Origin: Bacteroidaceae bacterium
GTDB lineage: Bacteria; Bacteroidota; Bacteroidia; Bacteroidales; Bacteroidaceae
Reading direction: 5' to 3'
Assembly: GCA_028709135.1 (NCBI GenBank)
Contig: JAQVXN010000163.1
Coordinates: 1-5,266 of the forward strand
DNA: 5,266 bases
In this document: piece after piece, positions 1 to 5,266 of the stretch
Numbering within the stretch: position 1 is the first letter of the stretch
How the letters are laid out: the number at the start of each line of letters is the position of its first letter
The notes under the pieces: model-generated
What the model saw: only the letters and a program-made list of their open reading frames with translations
What the model was told of the DNA's origin: nothing
The model's database searches: none
Program-made: the position numbers and the translations under genes

Positions 1-802
1 CATCGTGCATGGCATTTTTTGAATTTACACAAGCTGTATAGGCATTTTGAAGTGTTTCAATCATCGCCGTATATTCCGCATCACTATGGCTTCCTGCCAA
101 TAAAGCATCTGCATCATTAAATGCCTGTATTAATGCATTATATGGATCTGTTGCATAAAAGCCTGGATCTGTTCCAGGTAGGAATGATACTGTAGCTGTT
201 TTTAAATCATTTAGTTTGACTTTTAAATTTGCTTCAGGACCGGCTTTCACAGCTTTATATATTTGCATTTCTGAAATATTAAAATAGCCGTTGTCGTCCA
301 CAGTGCCTCTTACGACAAATCGTACATATTGAAATTCTCCTCCTAAATCAACATAGGACGCAAAATCATCTTCTGACGACTGAGTAAGGTCCGGCTGCGA
401 CACATTGGTAACTTTAGTCCAAGTTGTTCCGTCGTCAGAAACTAAAATATCCACGTTATTCGGCAACTGATTCCAACCATTGTAATAGTTTCCCGAACCG
501 TCACGACGACGAGACATCGTAAACTTGATGTTTTGCATTGCATAAGGAAGTTTAACCTGAATCCATTCATCCGTTTGACGGAGATCAGTACTCGGATTTG
601 AATGGAAATGGGTTTGATAGCTATTGTCAATCATATTGATTAACATATTGGCAGACCATTCACAATTGTCTGACAACTGGCCTACATCCGTAATCAAACC
701 TACAGGATCATAGGTCCATCCCGTCCCATCATCACTTCGAGCAGAGTTCCAAAAACCACTGCTGATAAAGATGATCGCAAATAATAAAAAATACTTTTTC
801 AT
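1..802 (-). CDS. Secreted discoidin (F5/8 type C) domain protein, N-terminal part
   Basis: Open frame of 267 codons that leaves the window at base 1, so the C-terminus is missing. The start MKKYFLLFAIIFISSG is a Sec signal peptide: two lysines, a hydrophobic core, and likely cleavage near residues 21-23. There is no cysteine at the cleavage site, so it is probably not a lipoprotein. Residues about 46-184 resemble an F5/8 type C domain: WSANMLINMIDNSYQTHFHS near the beginning, DEWIQVKLP, then VDILVSDDGTTWTKV, YVRFVV and ISEMQIYKA at the end, the usual order in this beta-sandwich family. Residues about 215-263 (YNALIQAFNDADALL, then YTAMIETLQNAYTA) look like a FIVAR-type helical module. Such proteins in Bacteroidota usually act outside the cell on glycans, often with a catalytic domain further on. 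That domain cannot be seen, so the substrate is unknown. An in-frame ATG two codons upstream (806-808) is an alternative start. I saw no convincing promoter. Confidence 0.85.
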   Translation of the reverse strand, partial: MKKYFLLFAIIFISSGFWNSARSDDGTGWTYDPVGLITDVGQLSDNCEWSANMLINMIDNSYQTHFHSNPSTDLRQTDEWIQVKLPYAMQNIKFTMSRRRDGSGNYYNGWNQLPNNVDILVSDDGTTWTKVTNVSQPDLTQSSEDDFASYVDLGGEFQYVRFVVRGTVDDNGYFNISEMQIYKAVKAGPEANLKVKLNDLKTATVSFLPGTDPGFYATDPYNALIQAFNDADALLAGSHSDAEYTAMIETLQNAYTACVNSKNAMHD

Positions 803-846
803 ACACATATATTTATTAGTAAAAAATGTCTCACACGTATTATTTA

Positions 847-893
847 CAATAGTTTGTTACAGTTATCTTATAAAGATACAGTAAAAACTATTG
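847..893. repeat. Imperfect 47-base inverted repeat upstream of the discoidin gene
   Basis: The left arm (847-869) and right arm (873-893) are complementary apart from one mismatch and two single-base bulges, around a three-base centre (ATA). The inner part, TATCTT-ATA-AAGATA (864-878), and the outer part, CAATAGTTT paired with AAACTATTG, are perfect. ATTTACA occurs at 842-848 and again at 895-901, as a short direct repeat at the outer ends. The repeat ends 45 bases before the discoidin start codon, so a transcript from further upstream could fold it into a leader hairpin. It could also be a tiny insertion flanked by a target duplication. No T-run follows on either strand, so a classical terminator is unlikely. 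Confidence 0.6.
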
Positions 894-964
894 CATTTAC
901 ATTAGGTCTTATTAAAATAAAGTTATACATCACTACAAGATTTTTATATATTCATGTTATATAG

Positions 965-1232
965 TTAAAAAATACCCTTTTTCCTAGACTTGTGCATATC
1001 ATCTTCATCCCAAGTCTGCAAACCATTTGTATCCATCTTCATCTTAATTTGACTATCATAAATTTTATCTTACAATACATTTCACTGATCTTCAATCAAG
1101 TAAATCCAATTGGATTTTATTCATGAACACACATGTTCTACTTTTATACTGTATCCACGGGCGTCCATAAGTTTTTGTAAATTTTACAGATATTTTATCA
1201 AGCAAGTTAGCAAGACTAATAGTAAATCTTGT
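965..1232 (-). pseudogene. Coding-like minus-strand scraps, possible decayed gene, family unknown
   Basis: Two frames on the minus strand read like protein but are separated by stops and a frame change. The upstream piece (1232 down to 1092, 46 codons then a stop) includes ISLANLLDKISVKFTK followed by TYGRPWIQYKSRTC. The downstream piece (1069 down to the stop at 965) includes IYDSQIKMKMDTNGLQTW and ends DEDDMHKSRKKGIF. The mix of charged and aromatic residues is less biased to Lys/Asn/Ile/Phe than is typical for non-coding AT-rich DNA. I recognise no family. In AT-rich DNA an open stretch of 35-46 codons can occur by chance, so this is weak evidence for a dead gene. Confidence 0.22.
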
Positions 1233-1335
1233 TCATATACATAAATCTTTTTCTCGCTAGATTCAAAAACGAAATGCAAAAATTTGCGGTAAAAAATAAA
1301 TAAAAACCAGAAGCTTTAATCAACATCATTGCTAG

Positions 1336-1398
1336 ACAGCTCTTTCCTTATCGAAAGAAGGGGTTTTAACCATTACGACTGACAATGGTGGCGAATTT
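1336..1398 (+). pseudogene. Scar of an IS30-family-like transposase (DDE catalytic segment)
   Basis: The plus strand reads TALSLSKEGVLTITTDNGGEF, interrupted by a stop right after the F (1399-1401) and another just before the T (1333-1335). The TITTDNGGEF stretch matches the block around the second acidic catalytic residue of IS30-family transposases, where (T/S)ITTDNGxEF is characteristic and is preceded by a leucine-rich helix and a K-E/D-x-V/I-L strand, as here. The HTH domain, the first Asp, the final Glu and the terminal inverted repeats were not found. The remaining piece is about 20 codons, so the element is dead. I cannot exclude chance similarity, but the match covers most of a specific family motif. 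Confidence 0.45.
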
Positions 1399-1572
1399 TA
1401 AACGCTTCAATTAGATTTCCTATTTTTAAAACAGTATTTTATAGGCCAGAACTTTAATCAGACAGAAATATTTTACCTCGTAGTATCTTTGATAGACTTA
1501 ACACGTTTCTTTATTTGGCTGAAATTCTATCAGGATGTGGTGTTCTAAATGAAATATTACTACTCATTCTAT

Positions 1573-1652
1573 GTGACGCGGTGCGTTTCTTTTGTGACGC
1601 GACGCGTTTTTTTCATGACGCACTGCGTTTCTTTTGTGACGCACTGCGTCAC
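1573..1652. repeat. Four tandem palindromes with an exact 21-bp period
   Basis: TGACGC begins at 1574, 1595, 1616 and 1637, so the spacing is exactly 21 bp three times. Each copy has a palindromic core: ACGCGGTGCGT, ACGCGACGCGT, ACGCACTGCGT and ACGCACTGCGT. The cores are joined by T-rich spacers (mostly TTTCTTTTG). The last copy extends into the perfect palindrome GTGACGCACTGCGTCAC (1636-1652). The array is much richer in G and C than its surroundings. The centre varies between copies, yet the two inner bases stay complementary (G-T, G-C, A-T, A-T). It could be a cooperative binding array for a dimeric protein, a remnant of an extragenic palindromic repeat family, or a set of small hairpins. 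No gene overlaps it. Confidence 0.85.
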
Positions 1653-1872
1653 CAACTTTGATTGAGCATGTAAAATTTAGAAAAAGCGATCAATTCTTTG
1701 AAAGCAAAGAGTTTATTTTTAAAGCCGGTATTTTTACAAAAAGAAAACTAAGATAAACAACAGGTCCAAAGCTAAATTGAACTTTTCTTTCCATAAACTT
1801 CCATTCTTCAACGTTTCAGGTAATTTTGCTTTTGCCTCTTGGCTCTAGGATAATAAGGAGGAACACTACCCG

Positions 1873-1903
1873 TTGGTATTTTCCAAATTATTTATTACTT
1901 TTG
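1873..1903 (+). promoter_or_regulatory. Bacteroidota-type promoter of the AlaX gene
   Basis: TACTTTTG at 1896-1903 fits the -7 consensus TAnnTTTG of the primary sigma factor in Bacteroidota. A TTG at 1873-1875 sits 20 bases upstream as a partial -33 element. Transcription would start near 1908-1912, giving an untranslated leader of only about 15 bases without a Shine-Dalgarno sequence, as is common in this phylum. The spacing to the ATG at 1926 supports that start codon. Confidence 0.6.
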
Positions 1904-1925
1904 TGAACAAACTTCTTACGAAATT

Positions 1926-2405
1926 ATGGATATAAAAATAGCAATTAATGAGCCCAGTGTCAAATTTAAAGATGCATCTATAGCTCCGATGCATACAGCA
2001 GAACATATTTTGAACGGTACAATGAATAAACTTTTCAATTGCGGAAGAGCTTTCAGTAGTCATGTAGAACGCAAAAAGTCTAAACTAGATTATCATCTGA
2101 AAAAAGCTCTCACAGAAGAACAAATTCAAAATTTGGAAATGAGAGTTAATCAAGTAATTGACGAAGACTTAAAAATATGGACAGAATTTGTCAAAAAAGC
2201 AGACATGTCGAAACGTTTTGATCTCTCGCGCCTTCCTGACAATGCCTCAGAAACAGTTCGCATTGTTCATGTCGGTGATTACGACGAATGTCTGTGTGTC
2301 GGTACTCACGTAGCACACACAGCACAAATAGGTTATTTCCGGATCACTAGCAACCATTGGCAAGACGGCATACAACGTTTGGTTTTTAAACTAGACGAGC
2401 ACTAA
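1926..2405 (+). CDS. AlaX-type tRNA-editing protein (free-standing AlaRS editing domain)
   Basis: A 159-residue cytoplasmic protein matching the second additional domain (editing domain) shared by alanyl- and threonyl-tRNA synthetases. Proteins of this kind hydrolyse mischarged tRNA, typically Ser- or Gly-tRNA(Ala), in trans after release from the synthetase. The metal-binding signature is present: HTAEH (His23 and His27) and CVGTH (Cys124 and His128). Other family traits are SSHVERKKSKLDY at 44-56, a charged helix at about 63-80, VRIVHVGDYDECLCVG leading into the Cys motif, GYFRIT just after it, and the closing QRLVFKL. There is no aminoacylation or tRNA-binding domain, and the length fits the short AlaX class. 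All four metal ligands are present, so it is probably active. Threonyl-tRNA editing cannot be excluded. It is transcribed alone, convergent with pnp. The start at 1926 is supported by the promoter immediately upstream. Confidence 0.88.
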   Translation: MDIKIAINEPSVKFKDASIAPMHTAEHILNGTMNKLFNCGRAFSSHVERKKSKLDYHLKKALTEEQIQNLEMRVNQVIDEDLKIWTEFVKKADMSKRFDLSRLPDNASETVRIVHVGDYDECLCVGTHVAHTAQIGYFRITSNHWQDGIQRLVFKLDEH

Positions 2406-2496
2406 AAACGTTGTTTTCTATATACATTTTTTCATCTGCTTCTAGATTTATCTATTTCCGCCAAAATTTTTACAACAACTATCATTACATCATTAT

Positions 2497-2518
2497 AAGA
2501 GCAGGGCGTTCTTTTTTT
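2497..2518 (+). terminator. Probable intrinsic terminator of the AlaX gene
   Basis: AAGAGC (2497-2502) pairs with GTTCTT (2508-2513), with one G-T wobble, around the loop AGGGC. A run of seven T follows at 2512-2518. The stem is short but the T-run is good, and it lies about 90 bases after the AlaX stop codon in the right orientation. The stronger hairpin at 2678-2701 would act as a back-up. Confidence 0.45.
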
Positions 2519-2671
2519 GTCAATAGTAAAGATACTTTTACGGTACTTACGTGTATTCCATTAATATAATCACATACTGGACTTTATTGCTGCTAGATAA
2601 ACGTTTTATTTTGCACAACGCTGAAAAAAGGTAGTTAATATAGTTTTCAAAATGCTACTTACCTTACGAAT

Positions 2672-2706
2672 AAAAAAGGCACCGTCAAAATTTGCGGTGC
2701 CCTTTT
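2672..2706. terminator. Bidirectional intrinsic terminator between the AlaX gene and pnp
   Basis: GGCACCG (2678-2684) and CGGTGCC (2695-2701) form a perfect seven-base GC-rich stem around a ten-base loop, part of which (CAAA with TTTG) can pair further. On the minus strand the hairpin is followed by TTTTTTA, which fits the end of the pnp transcript about 30 bases after its stop codon. On the plus strand CTTTT follows, so it can also stop read-through from the AlaX gene. The better T-run faces pnp. Confidence 0.9.
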
Positions 2707-2729
2707 ATAATACAATCTGTTAAACAAAA

Positions 2730-5018
2730 TTATTCTGTAGGAGAATTTTCGGTTTTCTCTGGCTGTGGATGACGTGGACGCTCATCATATCCATGGCTGC
2801 GTTGAGGGCGATCGCCATAATCATGACGCTGAGGACGATCGCCGTTCTGACGTGGCGCACGCTGAGGACGCTCTTCGTAATCTGCAGGTTTCTCTAGAAG
2901 CACGCGATGAGAAAGTCTATATTTACCAGTTTTCTCATTAATTTCCAACAGTTTCACCTGAATTGTATCGCCTTCTTTTATTCCAGCTTCTTCAACACTA
3001 TCCAAACGTTTCCAGTCAATTTCACTAATGTGCAATAAACCTTCACGACCAGCCATAAATTCAACGAAACACCCATAAGGCATAATCGAAACAACTTTGG
3101 CATCATATACTTCGCCTACTTCTGGAATAGCCACAATGGCGCGAATTTTTGACAAAGCAGCATCAATACTTTCCTTATTAGGAGCACTAACCTGAACTTT
3201 TCCAACTCCGTCTGTTTCTTCGATGGTAATTGTGGCACCAGTTTCTTGCTGCATACCTTGAATAATTTTACCACCCGGGCCAATCACAGCACCAATAAAC
3301 TCTTTTGGAATCGTCAATTGCTCAATACGCGGAACATTCGGTTTGAAATCTTCACGTGGTTTATCAATTGTTTCTGTGATCTTATTAAGGATATATTCAC
3401 GACCTGCTTTAGCTTGCAACAAAGCTTTTTCCAAAATTTCATAAGAAAGGCCGTCGCATTTAATATCCATTTGTGTGGCAGTCAAACCATCTTTGGTTCC
3501 TGTTGTTTTAAAGTCCATATCACCCAAGTGATCTTCGTCTCCCAAGATGTCGCTCAATACAGCATATTTTTCTTCTCCAGGATTCTTAATAAGTCCCATT
3601 GCTATACCCGAAACAGGTTTTTTTATAGGAACTCCGGCATCCATTAATGCTAGTGTACCGGCACAAACAGTTGCCATGGACGAAGAACCGTTAGACTCCA
3701 AAATTTGAGAAACCAAACGTACTGTATACGGAAAATCCTCAGGAATTTGTCCTTTCAAAGCGCGCCAAGCCAAATGTCCATGACCAATTTCACGACGGCC
3801 TACGCCACGTTGTGCTTTAGGCTCACCTGTACAAAATGGAGGGAAATTATAATGCAAGAGAAAACGCATGTAACTTTGATCCAAGACATCGTCGACCATC
3901 TTCTCGTCCATTTTTGTTCCGAGAGTACAAGTAGAAAGTGACTGTGTTTCGCCACGTGTAAAAATAGCAGATCCGTGCGGTGTCGGTAGTGGACTAACTT
4001 CACACCAAATAGGACGTATATCGGTTGTCTTGCGACCATCCAAACGTTTTCCTTCGTCTAAAATACAACGACGCATCGCATCGCGCTCTACATCATTATA
4101 ATAACGATCGATCAAGGCATTTTTCTCTTCCAATTCTTCTGGAGTCAAATCTGCATGTTCAGCAGTATAAGCTTCTTTAAAATCTTCTCGAATTTTTTCA
4201 AAGCCATCTTCGCGGCCATGTTTATCGGCTAACCCACTGGCAGAAAGAGCATATGCTTTTTCATAACAAGCTTTACGGCATTCCTGGCGCAATTCCTCGT
4301 CATTAATCTCATGACAATACTCACGTTTTACATCTGTTCCGAGTTCTTTAGAAAGTTCTTTCTGCAGACGGCACATGGGTTTAATGGCTTCATGCGCAGC
4401 TTTCAAAGCAGCAAGTAAATCCTGCTCAGCAACTTCTTTCATTTCACCTTCAACCATCATAATGTTTTCCTCTGTAGCACCAACCATGATGTCCATATCA
4501 GCCTGATTCAGCTGTTCCGTAGTGGGATCAACAATGTATTCCCCATTCACACGAGCTACCCTTGCCTCACCAATAGGGGCCTCTATAGGAATATCAGAAC
4601 AGGCCAAAGCTGCACTTGCAGCAAAACCCGCAAGGGCATCTGGAATATCGACACCATCAGCACTCAAAAGCATAATGTTAACATACACCTCTGCATGGTA
4701 ATTGCTAGGAAAAAGCGGACGTAATACGCGGTCCACCAAACGGCTCGTTAGAATTTCATAATCCGAAGCGCGACCTTCTCGCTTTGTAAAGCCACCAGGG
4801 AACCTGCCAGCCGCAGAATACTGCTCTTTATAGTCGCACTGAAGCGGCATAAAATCTGTTCCGGGCGCTGCATCTTTTGCCCCGCAAACCGTTGCAAGTA
4901 ACACGGTGTTGTTCAATCGAAGAACAGCGGAACCATCGGCCTGTTTGGCCACTTTTCCTGTCTCAATGCTGATAGTACGCCCATCAGGCAATTGAACAGT
5001 TTTTGTAATTACGTTCAT
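2730..5018 (-). CDS. pnp: Polynucleotide phosphorylase (polyribonucleotide nucleotidyltransferase)
   Basis: A 762-residue cytoplasmic 3'-to-5' exoribonuclease that degrades RNA with phosphate, releasing nucleoside diphosphates. Family members work as ring-shaped trimers. Domains in order: first RNase PH-like core (about 10-145, with YSAAGRFPGGFTKREGR), helical linker (about 200-325, longer than in E. coli), second RNase PH-like core (about 330-550), KH domain (about 565-625, GxxG loop IGPGGK at 579-584) and S1 domain (about 635-705, with PYGCFVEF and GLLHIS). Catalytic features are intact: RREIGHG (Arg408, Arg409, His413), the phosphate-binding GSSSMA (Ser445-447) and GDEDHLGDMDFK with Asp496, Asp502 and Lys504. 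Residues about 715-762 form a disordered-looking tail with repeated RPQR. The frame is open upstream to an ATG at 5073-5075, but MNVITKTVQLPDGRTI matches the usual family start, and the promoter's -7 box lies between the two ATGs. The start at 5018 is therefore preferred. It is transcribed alone. Confidence 0.98.
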   Translation of the reverse strand: MNVITKTVQLPDGRTISIETGKVAKQADGSAVLRLNNTVLLATVCGAKDAAPGTDFMPLQCDYKEQYSAAGRFPGGFTKREGRASDYEILTSRLVDRVLRPLFPSNYHAEVYVNIMLLSADGVDIPDALAGFAASAALACSDIPIEAPIGEARVARVNGEYIVDPTTEQLNQADMDIMVGATEENIMMVEGEMKEVAEQDLLAALKAAHEAIKPMCRLQKELSKELGTDVKREYCHEINDEELRQECRKACYEKAYALSASGLADKHGREDGFEKIREDFKEAYTAEHADLTPEELEEKNALIDRYYNDVERDAMRRCILDEGKRLDGRKTTDIRPIWCEVSPLPTPHGSAIFTRGETQSLSTCTLGTKMDEKMVDDVLDQSYMRFLLHYNFPPFCTGEPKAQRGVGRREIGHGHLAWRALKGQIPEDFPYTVRLVSQILESNGSSSMATVCAGTLALMDAGVPIKKPVSGIAMGLIKNPGEEKYAVLSDILGDEDHLGDMDFKTTGTKDGLTATQMDIKCDGLSYEILEKALLQAKAGREYILNKITETIDKPREDFKPNVPRIEQLTIPKEFIGAVIGPGGKIIQGMQQETGATITIEETDGVGKVQVSAPNKESIDAALSKIRAIVAIPEVGEVYDAKVVSIMPYGCFVEFMAGREGLLHISEIDWKRLDSVEEAGIKEGDTIQVKLLEINEKTGKYRLSHRVLLEKPADYEERPQRAPRQNGDRPQRHDYGDRPQRSHGYDERPRHPQPEKTENSPTE

Positions 5019-5064
5019 CTTAAAATAAAATGTTATTGTTTTCTTATTCGTCTTTAAAAGCACA

Positions 5065-5072
5065 CAAAGGTA
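5065..5072 (-). promoter_or_regulatory. Promoter -7 box of pnp
   Basis: On the minus strand 5072-5065 reads TACCTTTG, an exact match to TAnnTTTG. No clear TTTG is seen 19-21 bases upstream; only a weak TGTG lies near 5091-5095. Transcription would begin near 5058, giving a leader of about 40 bases before the ATG at 5018. The leader is A/T-rich and has no Shine-Dalgarno sequence. This excludes the more upstream ATG at 5073-5075 for transcripts from this promoter. Confidence 0.6.
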
Positions 5073-5186
5073 CAACTTTTTCGCAGTTTCTCACATTAAT
5101 TGCATTAAAAAATTGATATTCAAGAAGAAAATGCTCTTTCATTTTACTGAAGAATAAAGTTCAAAAGAAAAATAGTCCATAAAAAA

Positions 5187-5218
5187 TTTGGATTAGGAGA
5201 ATAAATTTTTTACCTTTG
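5187..5218 (+). promoter_or_regulatory. Strong Bacteroidota-type promoter pointing out of the window
   Basis: TTTG at 5187-5190 and TACCTTTG at 5211-5218 are separated by exactly 20 bases, matching both elements and the spacing of the Bacteroidota consensus. Transcription would begin near 5222-5226 and run off the right edge. It is divergent from the pnp promoter, about 115 bases away, and its -7 box is identical to that of pnp. The gene it drives is not in the window. Confidence 0.75.
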
Positions 5219-5236
5219 CAAAAATTAAGGAGCGTG

Positions 5237-5266
5237 AGGATTCCGATGTGAGAGCATCGGGATTCT
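5237..5266 (+). other. Hairpin at the start of a transcript cut by the window edge
   Basis: AGGATTCCGATG (5237-5248) pairs over its full 12 bases with CATCGGGATTCT (5255-5266), with two G-T wobbles, around the loop TGAGAG. It starts roughly 12-15 bases after the transcription start predicted from the promoter at 5187-5218. The minus strand has no T-run after the hairpin, so it does not terminate a leftward gene. It could be the first stem of a structured RNA or leader, or an attenuator if T-rich sequence follows. I recognise no known RNA family. Confidence 0.5.

Larger units (their letters stand above)
803..1925. other. Long intergenic region with scars of mobile DNA
   Basis: About 1.1 kb between the divergent discoidin gene and the AlaX gene, with no intact gene on either strand. 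From left to right it holds an imperfect 47-base inverted repeat, two coding-like minus-strand scraps (about 965-1072 and 1092-1232), a short IS30-type transposase scar (about 1336-1398), a four-copy 21-bp palindrome array, and the promoter of the AlaX gene. A 16-base palindrome, AAATCCAATTGGATTT, lies at 1102-1117. An AT-rich hairpin followed by a T-rich stretch (1695-1720) could terminate plus-strand transcripts, but there is no plus-strand gene before it. The open frames are broken by stops and shifts. I infer a decayed accessory segment rather than a regulatory region alone. Confidence 0.6.
2406..2729. other. Convergent intergenic region between the AlaX gene and pnp
   Basis: About 320 bases with no gene that I can support on either strand. 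It holds a weak plus-strand terminator near 2500, about 150 bases of featureless AT-rich sequence (2519-2670), and the strong shared terminator hairpin next to the pnp stop codon. All open stretches here are short and do not look like protein. Confidence 0.6.

Noticed and set aside
442..630. Minus-strand open frame of 62 codons.
   Set aside because: It lies inside the discoidin gene on the same strand in another frame. The overlapping frame carries the signal peptide and a recognisable domain, while this one has no domain-like features.
1102..1138. 16-base palindrome AAATCCAATTGGATTT and the nearby inverted repeat GAACA-CACAT-GTTC.
   Set aside because: Single copies in AT-rich DNA without association to a promoter or gene start; this level of symmetry is not rare at this base composition.
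1277..1290. AAAATTTGCGGT shared with the pnp terminator loop and arm (2687-2698).
   Set aside because: A 12-base match without conserved flanks; the first site lacks the hairpin partner, so it is likely coincidence.
1573..1652. The 21-bp repeat array as a CRISPR array.
   Set aside because: The repeats are short and palindromic, the spacers are only a few T-rich bases, and there are no unique spacers of 30 bases or more and no cas genes.
1695..1720. Hairpin TCTTTG-AAAG-CAAAGA followed by GTTTATTTTT, like a plus-strand terminator.
   Set aside because: The stem is weak and AT-rich, and no plus-strand gene lies upstream. It is probably chance in AT-rich DNA.
1801..1875. Minus-strand reading PPYYPRAKRQKQNYLKR followed by a stop, like the tail of a basic transposase.
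   Set aside because: Too short to assign, no upstream continuation because the AlaX gene occupies that DNA, and no family recognised.
1855..1935. A strong AAGGAGG (1855-1861) followed by a TTG-started 20-codon frame that overlaps the AlaX start, resembling a leader peptide.
   Set aside because: The predicted transcription start lies near 1908-1912, so the AAGGAGG would not be in the transcript. Bacteroidota also make little use of Shine-Dalgarno sequences.
1866..2063. Minus-strand open frame of 65 codons antisense to the AlaX gene.
   Set aside because: The opposite strand encodes the conserved HTAEH motif of a real family. The antisense peptide is rich in Cys/Phe/Ile with no family resemblance.
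3246..4039. Open frames opposite or overlapping pnp (3246-3647 and 3705-3941 plus strand; 3800-4039 minus strand).
   Set aside because: All lie within the conserved second catalytic core of pnp and have no recognisable domains or start signals of their own.

Overview
The window looks like a piece of a Bacteroidota chromosome, most likely order Bacteroidales. The DNA is AT-rich. Upstream sequences carry the Bacteroides-type promoter (TTTG or TTG, about 20 bases, then TAnnTTTG) in place of classical -35/-10 boxes, and start codons lack usable Shine-Dalgarno sequences. The polynucleotide phosphorylase also has a long linker and an Arg/Pro/Gln-rich tail, which I infer fits this phylum. No species is claimed.

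Left edge, minus strand (1-802): the first 267 codons of a secreted protein with a signal peptide, one F5/8 type C (discoidin-like) domain and the start of a helical module. The gene runs off the window. Next comes about 1.1 kb without an intact gene (803-1925). It holds a near-perfect 47-base inverted repeat just upstream of the discoidin gene, two coding-like scraps on the minus strand, a short IS30-type transposase scar (TITTDNGGEF), and a striking array of four palindromes repeating every 21 bp exactly. This stretch looks like a graveyard of insertion events plus a possible protein-binding array.

Centre (1926-2405, plus strand): a free-standing AlaX-type tRNA-editing protein with its HxxxH and CxxxH metal-binding motifs. 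It has its own promoter and probably a terminator near 2500. It faces pnp (2730-5018, minus strand), which encodes a full-length 762-residue polynucleotide phosphorylase. The two genes converge on a strong terminator hairpin at 2678-2701 that has T-runs on both strands.

Right edge: pnp has its own promoter at about 5065-5072. A second, textbook promoter on the plus strand (5187-5218) points out of the window. Its transcript would start with a 12-bp hairpin that ends exactly at the last base, suggesting a structured leader, attenuator or small RNA whose remainder is outside.

The two intact genes are housekeeping functions in translation fidelity and RNA turnover, each apparently transcribed alone. 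The most unusual signals are the 21-bp palindrome array and the truncated promoter-plus-hairpin unit at the right edge. I do not see evidence for a complete undescribed multi-gene system here.
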